Origin: an uncultured Mediterranea sp.
GTDB lineage: Bacteria > Bacteroidota > Bacteroidia > Bacteroidales > Bacteroidaceae
DNA: 64,000 bases
Reading direction: 5' to 3'
Assembly: GCA_945879145.1 (NCBI GenBank)
Contig: CAMCUZ010000005.1
Coordinates: 1-64,000 of the forward strand
In this document: one piece after another, positions 33,893 to 42,417 of the stretch
How the letters are laid out: each line of letters begins with the position of its first letter
Position numbering within the stretch: position 1 is the stretch's first letter
Made by a program: the position numbers and the translations under genes
The notes under the pieces: generated by a model
Told to the model about the DNA's origin: nothing
The model's database searches: none
What the model saw: the letters and a program-made list of their open reading frames with translations, nothing else

Positions 33893-36871
33893 TCATTTCT
33901 GTTCCAGGGATGGATTGAGGAACAGCATTATCTGTTGCATCAAGGTCGCTATCTGTTGGGTGGAGGTGAGTGCCTCGATAGGGAAGCCCAGTACGCAGGT
34001 ACGGTAGTCCGGTCCGCCATAGGCTACGGCAGCGCTCAGACCATTCTCGCTATAGCGCATCACGGAAGTGGCTTCTTTGCAGGCCGGCTCAATGGCATCC
34101 GGACTCTCTACGACGTAGCAAGTGCTGTTAGGCGTATGGTAGAAGCTGTACTCGCTGCCAGGACTCCCTATCAACGGGCTCACGCATTTCACGCGCCCTT
34201 CGGTAGCTGCTTGGCCTACGCGCCACTTGTACTTCAGCACCTCCATGGCGAACTGCTTATCTTCTTCGTTTGCGGCCGTCAGACGGCTGTTCCACAGATC
34301 GCTGCCTACGAAGGCTCCGCTTACTAACAGCGCTCCTCCGTTGCGACAGAAGCGGGTTAGTGCAGCTTGAAGTCGGTTGCTGAAGGTCTTGTATTTCAAG
34401 GGGGTGATGCCTCCGCGTCCCATCTTGGTTTGGCACTGCTTGCCCAGGATGAGGTCAACCAGCCGATAGGCGGTGAGGTCAACTGTTCCCTCTTCTACCA
34501 CTTCATTGCTGCACGAGGTGAAGGAATACCCGGCGGTTAAGAGTGCTTTGCCATGGACGGCAGGATAGTCGAAGCTGTTGCCTGCAATCACCTCTGTTTC
34601 ATAGTTGCCGTAGCTGTCGCCAAAGCCCGAAGCATCATCGTCCATCCAGGGAATTGCGCGGCGGTACTCTTTCATCGAACCGATGTAGCTGATATCCTTC
34701 AGGTAGGGTACACCATGATCCACCTTGTCAAGAAATCCGGCCAAATGAGCCCCTGCATCACCTGGAGCGCTGAAATCGGCCGGGGCACTGATGCGGTCGA
34801 AACCATTGATGATGAGTACCCTCTCTTTTTCGTTTAGGCTCTTTCCAACAGATAAGATCTCAGAGTCAAAGCTGCGTCCACCGGCGTTGACGGCGGCCAC
34901 CTTGTAGCTGCATACCACGCCCACGGGTATCGAGGAGCGATAGCGAGGCTCATGGACGAGTACGCCATTGTCAAACCCCTGGTTCCCGATGCGGGTATAG
35001 ACAATATATTGTTCAGCCTTGGCTGTTGGTTCTAACGGGTCATCCACAGCTTGCCAGGTCAGTTCGATCTCGTTGTCATCCATCATGCGGAGTGCCAGGT
35101 GGTCAACCGGTAGCGGTTGTACCACGTAGGGTGTGCCTCGCTGCGAACTGATAAAGCGGAGCATCCCTTTGTAGATGGCACGGCTCACGGTGAAGCGGAA
35201 ACGTGGGTCGAGGCCGTAGCGCATGTCGGCAAAGTTCTGGTGAGAGAGCAGCTCCAGCAGCATGGTAGGTACACGAGGCACGCGGGCCTCGAAGTAGGAT
35301 TGGTTCCACATGCCTCGGCGGCTCCAAAGTGGTTCGTAGAGCATGCGGACGTCGTTGACGATGGCGCTTTGTATCAGGTCTGTGAGGTCCCGGCTTAAGT
35401 AGCGCGAAGCACCTCCTTCAAAGATGCCGTCGTAGGCTGCTGTCTGGTAGATGCCCAGCGTACCAATGATCGAGTCGTTGAGTGTAGTACCCGCATCGCT
35501 GTGGAAGGCAAAGGCAAGGTCGATGGGGATATGCAGTCCCTCCTCCTTGGGATGGACCATGGACCCACCCGCCAGCCAGTTCACCCAATGGCCGCGGCAC
35601 TTGTAGTCGTCGGTATAATCGTTTTCTCCATGGCTCGGGGAGTAGATGCTGTCGGGCGCACCTGCCCACTGCAGCCAGTAGCGTGCCGCTTCGCAGAAAC
35701 GCGGGTAGCCGCTGGTTTCTCCACGGGCGATGTTACCCATGCCGCCACCTACCTTTACCGCATCGGCTGTCACGATGCGTCCAGCTTTCGCGCTCCGGTT
35801 GCTCAGCGTGATGCGCCCTTGCTTTCCCTGCTCAAAGGGGAAGGTGCCCAAGTAGATCCAAGTACCTCCACCCATCCGTTGGTTCACCTTGAAGGTAGAG
35901 GTTCCCCCTTGATGGTGCACGGTGTAGAGGGCATCGTCAGCACTTTCAGGCAGCGAACGGTAGGCCACATAGATGGCATATTCCCCCTGTTCCGGAATCT
36001 CGGGTATCCATTCGGCGTGACTGGCCAGCCCTTTCTTGATGGTTTCAATCTGTCGGTAAGAGCCCATCTTGAAGGGATTCTCAAAGCCGGAATAGCTCCA
36101 CTGCTTCTGTGCAAACCCCTCACCTTGGCCTTGGCTCCAGCGCTTGGCTCCTTGATGCTCGATATAGGTGGATTGCGCATCGAGTGATCCGTCGTTATCG
36201 ACGATGATTTCGTGCTTCTGCGTATCTCTCTCGCGGGGTAAGAGCACATTAGCTCCTGCATGTTCCAGCATGGGTACCAGGAATGGGAGGACATAGCTTT
36301 GCGTGTAGAGGTCCTCTACGGTTTGGAAGATGCGTGCCCGTTGCCACTCCCAGCGGTCCAGCTTTTTCTCGTAGTACCAGCCGTGGCTCTGCCAGAGGGC
36401 GATGTGGCGACCCTCCAATCCCTGGGGAGCATGCCAGGGAGCGTCCGTGCGTGTTACCAGCTGATTACCTCCCTCAGGTGCCCAGCGGATGGCTTTATTC
36501 CGCTTTCCCTTGCCCTTTTGGACCGTGCGGAGGGCCAGCGGAATCTGCTCTTCAATGCTGCGCCCATTGGTTATCAAGGTTATCTTGCCATATTTTGAGG
36601 GGAGCAACTTCCGCAGACGCTCATAGATTTCAGCCACATTCTCCTCACGGAAGGGGATGTAGGAGCAGTTCATGTTGGCAAATAGCTGCAACTCCTTGCC
36701 TTCGGTGGCCACCGAATCGATGTGGATAGGGCCGATGGCCACTTCGCGGGCAGCTATCTCGTCAAGAAACTTTTCCATCTGCAGGCGTACAGGTTCCGTT
36801 ATCCCTTGGGCCTGCAGGGTCAGGTATCCTGGGAAAAGCATGGTTAGGAGGAAGAGGGTGAGGTGTTTCAT
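33893..36871 (-). CDS. Exported amidase-like protein with golvesin-type and FnIII domains
   Basis: A 992-residue exported protein (signal peptide ending near GYLTLQAQ). Pieces resembling an Amidase_3 N-acetylmuramoyl-L-alanine amidase are visible: ALWQSHGWYYE, LEHAGANVLLPRERD, FAFHSDAG and VPTMLLELLSHQNFADM. Between the second and third lies an inserted golvesin/xanthan-lyase-type beta domain (about 240-400: YAIYVAYRSLPESADDALY). A fibronectin III-like domain follows (about 605-690), then a C-terminal region opening with RVLIINGFDRISAP. Databases often label such proteins xanthan lyase, which the context does not support. Its start overlaps the symporter stop by ATGA. It probably cuts stem peptides from glycan in the periplasm. 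Confidence 0.7.
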   Translation of the reverse strand: MKHLTLFLLTMLFPGYLTLQAQGITEPVRLQMEKFLDEIAAREVAIGPIHIDSVATEGKELQLFANMNCSYIPFREENVAEIYERLRKLLPSKYGKITLITNGRSIEEQIPLALRTVQKGKGKRNKAIRWAPEGGNQLVTRTDAPWHAPQGLEGRHIALWQSHGWYYEKKLDRWEWQRARIFQTVEDLYTQSYVLPFLVPMLEHAGANVLLPRERDTQKHEIIVDNDGSLDAQSTYIEHQGAKRWSQGQGEGFAQKQWSYSGFENPFKMGSYRQIETIKKGLASHAEWIPEIPEQGEYAIYVAYRSLPESADDALYTVHHQGGTSTFKVNQRMGGGTWIYLGTFPFEQGKQGRITLSNRSAKAGRIVTADAVKVGGGMGNIARGETSGYPRFCEAARYWLQWAGAPDSIYSPSHGENDYTDDYKCRGHWVNWLAGGSMVHPKEEGLHIPIDLAFAFHSDAGTTLNDSIIGTLGIYQTAAYDGIFEGGASRYLSRDLTDLIQSAIVNDVRMLYEPLWSRRGMWNQSYFEARVPRVPTMLLELLSHQNFADMRYGLDPRFRFTVSRAIYKGMLRFISSQRGTPYVVQPLPVDHLALRMMDDNEIELTWQAVDDPLEPTAKAEQYIVYTRIGNQGFDNGVLVHEPRYRSSIPVGVVCSYKVAAVNAGGRSFDSEILSVGKSLNEKERVLIINGFDRISAPADFSAPGDAGAHLAGFLDKVDHGVPYLKDISYIGSMKEYRRAIPWMDDDASGFGDSYGNYETEVIAGNSFDYPAVHGKALLTAGYSFTSCSNEVVEEGTVDLTAYRLVDLILGKQCQTKMGRGGITPLKYKTFSNRLQAALTRFCRNGGALLVSGAFVGSDLWNSRLTAANEEDKQFAMEVLKYKWRVGQAATEGRVKCVSPLIGSPGSEYSFYHTPNSTCYVVESPDAIEPACKEATSVMRYSENGLSAAVAYGGPDYRTCVLGFPIEALTSTQQIATLMQQIMLFLNPSLEQK

Positions 36872-38325
36872 ATCTTTTGCTTCTTTTTTATCAGCAGACA
36901 GAGGCCGGCTGCGGTGATGAGTGCGTTGATAAGGAGTAGTTCAAAGCTGATTTGGTAACCACCCAACCAGGCCTCGCTGTTGCGCTTCAGGATATAGCTC
37001 AGCAGCGGCGCGGCTATGGCCACCACAGGCACGTAGGCATCGCGTACAGCCCGCTTGCAAGCCAGACCGAAGATGAACAGGCCCAGGATGGGACCGTAGG
37101 TGTAGGCGGCAAGGCTATATACGGCATTGATGGCGCTGTCGTCATTCAGCTCGTAGAACACCACAATGGTGATGACCATCAGGAGCGACATGATGAAGTG
37201 AATCAGCTTTCGGGTCAGCGTAAGGTCTCGTTCATTTTGCCTCTCGTCAGCGCGGAGGATGTCGATGGTGAACGAGGTGGTCAGTGCGGTTAATGCGGAA
37301 CCCGCTGCCGAATAGGCGGCGGCAATCAGTCCCACGATGAACAGAATACCGATGAAGAGCGGAAACTGTTCACTCCAGGTTACTGCGCCAAACAGGGCAT
37401 CGCCTTTCATCTGCGCGGTGGGCATGAAGCGATCGGCGTACAGGTAGAGCAGCGTGCCGAGTACGAGGAAGAGACCAATGACGAAGATTTGAACTCCTGC
37501 GCTCACTACCATATTCTTTTGCGCCTCGCGTGGGTTCTTGCAGCTCAAGGTGCGTTGCATTAAGTCTTGGTCAAGTCCTGTGCAGGCGATGATCATGAAG
37601 ATTCCTGCGATAAACTGCTTCCAGAAATATCGTCCATCGTTGGGATCATCTAGGAAAAACAGCTTGCTGGTGGGGTGATCGGCTACGGCAGCTGGCAAGG
37701 TTGTCCATGTTAGGTCGAGTTTCGAGGCAATGAAGCCGATGCAGCAAACGACAGACAGTATCAGACAAAGTGTCTTGAGTGAGTCGGTCCAGATGAGTGA
37801 CTTCACTCCTCCCTGGAAAGAGTAGAGCCAGATGAGGGCTACGGTCAACACCACGTTCAAGGAGAAGGGGATGCTCAGCGGGGCAAAGACCAGCGTCTGA
37901 AGCACGACGCAGACTACAAAGAACCGTACGGAGGCTCCCAGCATCTTGGATACAAAGAAGAACCAAGCTCCCGTGCGGTACGTGGCCAAGCCGAAGCGCC
38001 TCTCCAGGTAACCGTAGATGCTCACGAGGTTCATTCGGTAGAACATTGGGATAAGCAGCCAGGCCACCAGCATGGAGCCCACAAAGAAGCCTAGCACCAT
38101 CTGCATGTAGGCGTACCCTCCTGTCCCTACCGCTCCGGGTACAGAGATAAAGGTGACTCCCGAGATGCTGGCACCAATCATGGCAAAGGTCGCCATGTAC
38201 CAAGGAGTCTTGCGGTTGCCTGTGAAGAAACCGGCATTGTCGGCCTTTCGTCCCGTCACCCAGGAGATGAGAAACAACAGGGCGAAGTAGCAAACTATGG
38301 TGAAAAGAATAATCCAGGGAGTCAT
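36868..38325 (-). CDS. Sodium:solute symporter (SSS family)
   Basis: A 485-residue permease with about 13 membrane helices of the SSS family. Visible signatures are FFTGNRKTPWYMATFAMIGASISGVTFISVPG, read as two adjacent blocks, and GLIAAAYSAAGSALTALTTSF in the sodium-site helix. Homologues carry sugars, sialic acid or amino acids with Na+. It is second in the salvage run, 14 bp after the first DUF1343 gene, and its stop overlaps the amidase-like gene. A released wall sugar such as MurNAc or GlcNAc is the likely cargo by context only. Confidence 0.85.
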   Translation of the reverse strand: MTPWIILFTIVCYFALLFLISWVTGRKADNAGFFTGNRKTPWYMATFAMIGASISGVTFISVPGAVGTGGYAYMQMVLGFFVGSMLVAWLLIPMFYRMNLVSIYGYLERRFGLATYRTGAWFFFVSKMLGASVRFFVVCVVLQTLVFAPLSIPFSLNVVLTVALIWLYSFQGGVKSLIWTDSLKTLCLILSVVCCIGFIASKLDLTWTTLPAAVADHPTSKLFFLDDPNDGRYFWKQFIAGIFMIIACTGLDQDLMQRTLSCKNPREAQKNMVVSAGVQIFVIGLFLVLGTLLYLYADRFMPTAQMKGDALFGAVTWSEQFPLFIGILFIVGLIAAAYSAAGSALTALTTSFTIDILRADERQNERDLTLTRKLIHFIMSLLMVITIVVFYELNDDSAINAVYSLAAYTYGPILGLFIFGLACKRAVRDAYVPVVAIAAPLLSYILKRNSEAWLGGYQISFELLLINALITAAGLCLLIKKKQKI

Positions 38326-38339
38326 TGGGTTGTTCGCTT

Positions 38340-39539
38340 TTAATTTTTATCTTTTATCCATTCGTTTTCCTCGTTGTCTTCGTAAAGCAGGTAGGGCTTA
38401 CGCTGCGTCTTGAAGCGTTCCACATCCCCTTGCCAACAGGCTTTGATTTCGTCGGCGCTGCACCCTTGCACAATCATCCGGCGTACGTAGTCAGTGCCTA
38501 CCAGCAGTTCGAAGAAGGCGCTGAAGAAGTGGTCGCCCCAGTTCAAGTTCCTGTAGGCATCGATCAGATAGGTCAGATCCACACCCCGTCTCCAGATCTC
38601 CTCGTTGCTCATCCCACTGAGGTCCACACCATAGCAGCGCTTGTTGAGTTGTGGGGGATTCTTGGCCCCGGGAAGGCTGCGTGGCGTGAAGCTGTAGCTG
38701 TAGCCCGTCATGTCGGGGTGACCATATACCTGAAACGGCTTCTCCGTTCCTCGTCCCAGGCTGACTTGTGTAGCCTCGAAGAAGCAGGTGGATGGATAGA
38801 GGTAGATGGACTTCATATCGGGCAGGTTAGGGCTTGGGGGAATAGGGAGTACATAGAGGGTCTGGTGTGTGTAGTTCTTGCAGGGAATGACGGTGAGGGG
38901 GACCACACGCGAGGCCGTAAGCCATCCTTCGCCATTGATCATCTGGGCCAGTTCGCCGAGCGTCATGCCATGCACAATGGGGATAGGCAGGGCGCCTACG
39001 CCCGATTTATACTTCATGTCGAGTATCGGACCATCTACGTAATGGCCGTTCGGGTTGGGACGGTCGAGCACGAGCACCCTCCTGCCGTATTGTGCGCAGG
39101 CATCCATCAGGCGATACATGGTGATGTAGTAGGTGTAGAAGCGTAGCCCCACATCCTGAATGTCAACCATCAGGATATCAAACTTCCGCATTGTGGCCTC
39201 GTCGGGACGCTGCTTTTTGCCGTCGTAGAGCGAGAGGATGGGCACCCCCGTTTGGGCATCCACTGAGCTCGATACCTTTTCGCCTGCATCAGCCTTTCCG
39301 CGGAACCCATGCTCAGGCGAGAAGATGGCCACCACATCGATACCCTGCTCCAGGAGAACATCCAGCAGATGCTTGTCTCCTATCATGCCTGTATGATTGG
39401 AGAAGAGGGCGATGCGCTTGCCTTGCAGGAGGGGGAGGTAGATGTCGGTCTGCTCGTCGCCCATTACCACCCGCTGAGCATGTACGTTAGGCATCATCCA
39501 TAAGGATGCTATCATAATCAAAATAACCAGTTTCTGCAT
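38340..39539 (-). CDS. Second NamZ-like exo-N-acetylmuramidase (DUF1343, GH171)
   Basis: A 399-residue exported DUF1343 protein heading the 13-gene run. It shares IALFSNHTGMI, FSPEHGFRGKADAGEKV, MVDIQDVGLRFYTYYI and LDRPNPNGH with the copy at 27408 but is clearly diverged. I start at ATG 39539, which gives a clean signal peptide (MQKLVILIMIASLWMM, ending near NVHAQ) and places the -7 box at 39569 upstream. The open frame extends to 39602 but would include the promoter. Two copies may differ in fragment length or peptide tolerance, or in location. Confidence 0.85.
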   Translation of the reverse strand: MQKLVILIMIASLWMMPNVHAQRVVMGDEQTDIYLPLLQGKRIALFSNHTGMIGDKHLLDVLLEQGIDVVAIFSPEHGFRGKADAGEKVSSSVDAQTGVPILSLYDGKKQRPDEATMRKFDILMVDIQDVGLRFYTYYITMYRLMDACAQYGRRVLVLDRPNPNGHYVDGPILDMKYKSGVGALPIPIVHGMTLGELAQMINGEGWLTASRVVPLTVIPCKNYTHQTLYVLPIPPSPNLPDMKSIYLYPSTCFFEATQVSLGRGTEKPFQVYGHPDMTGYSYSFTPRSLPGAKNPPQLNKRCYGVDLSGMSNEEIWRRGVDLTYLIDAYRNLNWGDHFFSAFFELLVGTDYVRRMIVQGCSADEIKACWQGDVERFKTQRKPYLLYEDNEENEWIKDKN

Positions 39540-39568
39540 AACACCAATTGTGTTGGTTAAATCCGCAA

Positions 39569-39576
39569 CAAATATA
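39569..39576 (-). promoter_or_regulatory. Putative promoter of the MurNAc-salvage run
   Basis: TATATTTG on the minus strand fits TAnnTTTG and lies 29 bp before the first gene of the run. No -33 box at 19-21 bp was found, which would fit an activated promoter. The rest of the 251-bp divergent gap is very AT-rich without other clear sites. Confidence 0.5.
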
Positions 39577-39758
39577 GTGATTGTTTTTAAAATCAGATAC
39601 ATTTGTTTATATATATTTTGTATTATATATTTTAATTCACAGATAATTGACCCTCTTTTTGCTATTCTTACCTTTATAAATAGCGTATGGGTGAACTCTT
39701 ATAATAGTTAAATAATATTATTTTCAAAAAAGAGTGTAGAAAATTCAAAAAATGACTC

Positions 39759-39766
39759 TATATTTG
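39759..39766 (+). promoter_or_regulatory. Putative -7 box for the second kinase gene
   Basis: TATATTTG on the plus strand, 24 bp before the ATG at 39791. With the box at 39569 it makes a divergent promoter pair, so a shared regulator is possible. Confidence 0.5.
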
Positions 39767-39790
39767 TGACCAAATTGAAAATCCAAGGCT

Positions 39791-40639
39791 ATGAAGTTGA
39801 TTGTTGAAAGTGGTTCTACACGTACGGAATGGGCGCTGGTTGAAGATCAGCAACTGATTCAGCATGCCTTTACGGAGGGCTTGAATCCCTATTTTCAGAC
39901 TCGCAGAGAGATTAGTAGAAGTGTGCGTTTGGGGTTGCCTGAAGTATTCTTCAAGAAGAAACTGGAGCAGGTGCATTATTATGGTGCAGGGTGTAATTCG
40001 CAGGAGAAGCGTAATACGCTTGGTGCTTCGCTGGTGGCCCAATTCAAGACGCCGATTCAGGTGGAGAGTGACCTGCTGGCAGCAGCTCGTGGTCTTTTTA
40101 AAACGGAGGCGGGCATTGCCTGTATTCTCGGTACGGGCTCAAACTCCTGTTTTTATAACGGGAAGATTATCGTTAAGAACGTCCGTCCTGGTGGATATAT
40201 CCTAGGTGATGAAGGAAGCGGAGCTGTGATTGGCAAGAAATTTTTGAGTGATGTACTGAAGGGACTCTCGCCGGCAGGTGTGACCAGCGACTTCCTCGAC
40301 AAGTTCCGTACCACGCCCAATGATATCATGGAGTCAGTTTACAACCGTCCATTCCCCAACCGCTACCTTGCTTCGGTGGCTTACTTTTTGGCTGATTACA
40401 TGGGGGTGGATTATGTGGCGAATTTGGTTACAAGCAGTTTCTTCGATTTCTTCCATCGTAACATCCGTCAGTATGACTACCAGAGCTATTCTACACGCTT
40501 CGTTGGCTCATTGGCTTACCGTTATGCTGATTCTTTACGTGATGTGGCCAAGGAGTTTGGAGTGACCGTTGATAAGATTGAAGAGACGGCGATGAGGGGA
40601 TTGATTGATTTCCATTCGTTGATTATTGACGAACCTTAA
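39791..40639 (+). CDS. BadF/BadG-family kinase paralogue with altered phosphate-1 motif
   Basis: A 282-residue paralogue of the MurK-like kinase at 22270. It keeps ACILGTGSNSCFYNG and GYILGDEGSGAVIGK, and both copies end with comparable YRVGFNGSVAWYY/STRFVGSLAYRY strands. The phosphate-1 loop reads IVESGSTRTEW: Glu replaces the usual Asp at position 6, and Arg the usual Lys. The Asp normally coordinates Mg-ATP, so activity or substrate may differ. It is transcribed divergently from the salvage run and ends at a bidirectional terminator. GlcNAc kinase, a second MurNAc kinase or a sensor role are all open. Confidence 0.8.
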   Translation: MKLIVESGSTRTEWALVEDQQLIQHAFTEGLNPYFQTRREISRSVRLGLPEVFFKKKLEQVHYYGAGCNSQEKRNTLGASLVAQFKTPIQVESDLLAAARGLFKTEAGIACILGTGSNSCFYNGKIIVKNVRPGGYILGDEGSGAVIGKKFLSDVLKGLSPAGVTSDFLDKFRTTPNDIMESVYNRPFPNRYLASVAYFLADYMGVDYVANLVTSSFFDFFHRNIRQYDYQSYSTRFVGSLAYRYADSLRDVAKEFGVTVDKIEETAMRGLIDFHSLIIDEP

Positions 40640-40654
40640 TTTTCCTCATGCATA

Positions 40655-40703
40655 GATAGAAAAACAGAGGCATAAAGTTTTGCTTTGTGCCTCTGTTTTT
40701 TCT
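40655..40703. terminator. Bidirectional terminator between convergent genes
   Basis: AAAAACAGAGGCATAAAG pairs with CTTTGTGCCTCTGTTTTT (one G-T pair) around a short T-rich loop. A-run and T-run flanks serve the kinase gene on the plus strand and the nucleotidyltransferase gene on the minus strand. Confidence 0.88.
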
Positions 40704-40715
40704 ATGTTCTGTGGA

Positions 40716-41627
40716 TTAGAACAGCTTTTCAGGATATTCGCCAGCGTCAATCAAAGCCTGGATTTTCTCCACCACGCTCTGACGGTCTTCGGGATAGGTT
40801 ACGCCAAACCATTTGCTCGTGGTGTCGAGCACCTTCACCGTAGCCGTGCCATCCTTAATCAATTTATCTACCATCAGCGGAATGAAGAATTCGCTCTTCA
40901 GGTTCTCCATGTTCTTCGGGTCGCTCAAGAAACCCTTGAAGAACTCCTTGCTGTAAGCAAAATAGTCGGGAGTGAAGCCCCAGAAGTTCATGCTCACGGG
41001 AGTTGTTTCGGGAGTTACAGCCCATTCACCATTGTCGTCAATGTACTTCACTTCGCCCTCCCTACGCTCAATCTTGGTGCGCTCTACAACCGATTGCAAC
41101 AGCTTGTTTTCGTCGGTAGTGCAGAGACCACGTGAAACTGTACCACTTTCGCTCAGCGTGTTGCCGATACGGAAACCTACCATGGCGTAGGTGTTCTTGG
41201 CACCTTCGGGCAGGTTGCTCAGGAACTCAGCCATCACGCGGTAGGTGTCACGTCCGTAGAAGTCGTCGCAGTTGATTACGGCAAATGGCTCGTTGATTAC
41301 GCCTTCACCCATCATTACGGCGTGGTTCGTACCCCAAGGCTTCGTGCGGCCCTCGGGGCAGGTGAAGCCTTCGGGCAGGTTGTCGAGGGCCTGGAATACC
41401 AATTCGCAGGGGATGTGACCCTCGTATTTAGAGATGATCTTGTCGCGGAAATCCTGTTCGAAGTCCTTGCGGATGACGAATACCAGTTTACCGAATCCAG
41501 CATGAATAGCATCATAGATGGAGTAGTCCATGATGGTTTCACCATGAGGACCCAGACCGTCGAGCTGTTTCAGACCTCCGTAGCGGCTGCCCATTCCGGC
41601 AGCGAGTAAGAAAAGAGTTGGTTTCAT
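40716..41627 (-). CDS. Sugar-phosphate nucleotidyltransferase
   Basis: A 303-residue GT-A-type NTP transferase. The N-terminal LFLLAAGMGSRYGGLKQLD is the nucleotide-binding loop, and FAVINCDDFYGRDTY holds the metal-binding Asp residues. The C-terminal SKWFGVTYPEDRQSVVEKI resembles enzymes that use hexose-1-phosphates. It could activate GlcNAc-1-P, MurNAc-1-P (as MurU does) or another hexose; the sequence does not decide. It is a single gene, convergent with the kinase gene. Confidence 0.8.
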   Translation of the reverse strand: MKPTLFLLAAGMGSRYGGLKQLDGLGPHGETIMDYSIYDAIHAGFGKLVFVIRKDFEQDFRDKIISKYEGHIPCELVFQALDNLPEGFTCPEGRTKPWGTNHAVMMGEGVINEPFAVINCDDFYGRDTYRVMAEFLSNLPEGAKNTYAMVGFRIGNTLSESGTVSRGLCTTDENKLLQSVVERTKIERREGEVKYIDDNGEWAVTPETTPVSMNFWGFTPDYFAYSKEFFKGFLSDPKNMENLKSEFFIPLMVDKLIKDGTATVKVLDTTSKWFGVTYPEDRQSVVEKIQALIDAGEYPEKLF

Positions 41628-41685
41628 AATACAATAATTTTTTTAGTTAAGAGAAAATTGGTAAAAGTAAATCATACTTAGCTTA

Positions 41686-42390
41686 TTATGGGGTGCTGTG
41701 TGCCAGGTTCATCAAGTGTACTGCTACGAGGGCTGCTGTTTCGGTGCGCAGCCGGGTGTGGCCTAGTGTGACTGGCGTGAATCCTTCTGCAACGGCCAAA
41801 GCCACTTCATCAGGGCTAAAGTCACCCTCTGGGCCAATCAGCACCAAGGCGTCCTGTCCGGGTTGCAAAGCTTGGCGCAGGGGGCTCTTTTCTCCTTCGT
41901 GGCAATGGGCAATGAACTTCTGTCCACCGACGGGTTGTTTGACGAACTGGGCGAAATCGGTTATGTCGTTCAGCTTGGGCAGGCGGGCCTTGAGCGACTG
42001 CTTCATGGCCGATATGAGGATTTTCTCAATGCGTTCCCCCTTAACGATGCGTCGTTCGCTCCATTGGCAGTTCAAGAAGGTGAGCTCGTCAAAACCTATC
42101 TCAGTAGCCTTTTCGGCCAACCACTCCATGCGGTCCATGTTTTTAGTGGGGGCCAGGGCTAGGTGGAGATGACCCCTCCACAGCGGTGCCTGTTCTTCTT
42201 GCTCTATCACCTCCACCATACAGCGCTTGCGGTTGCACTCGCTGATGCGGGCATGGTAGAAACCGCCTTGTCCATCGGTTAGGCGCACCTCATCGCCGGG
42301 TTGCAGACGGAGTACACGCAAGGCGTGAGCTGCTTCATCGGCAGGCAACTCATGGCTATGAGCAATATCAGGAGTGTAGAACAGGTGCAT
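41686..42390 (-). CDS. rsmE: 16S rRNA m3U1498 methyltransferase
   Basis: A 234-residue SPOUT-family enzyme that methylates U1498 of 16S rRNA. An N-terminal PUA-like domain (MHLFYTPDI to about 70) precedes the knotted catalytic domain with LTFLNCQWSERRI, ALVLIGPEGDFSPDEV and VTLGHTRLRTETAAL, all RsmE hallmarks. It follows the MFS gene by 27 bp, so it may be read from the promoter at 43699. Confidence 0.94.
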   Translation of the reverse strand: MHLFYTPDIAHSHELPADEAAHALRVLRLQPGDEVRLTDGQGGFYHARISECNRKRCMVEVIEQEEQAPLWRGHLHLALAPTKNMDRMEWLAEKATEIGFDELTFLNCQWSERRIVKGERIEKILISAMKQSLKARLPKLNDITDFAQFVKQPVGGQKFIAHCHEGEKSPLRQALQPGQDALVLIGPEGDFSPDEVALAVAEGFTPVTLGHTRLRTETAALVAVHLMNLAHSTP

Positions 42391-42417
42391 ATTGAGTTTA
42401 TCGACTAGGGTTAAACA

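Noticed and set aside
33893-36871. A xanthan lyase.
   Set aside because: The similarity rests on the golvesin-type domain only; there is no polysaccharide-lyase catalytic region, and the neighbours all concern peptidoglycan.
39540-39602. An extended start for the second NamZ-like gene.
   Set aside because: The extension contains the -7 box and spoils the signal peptide that begins at 39539.
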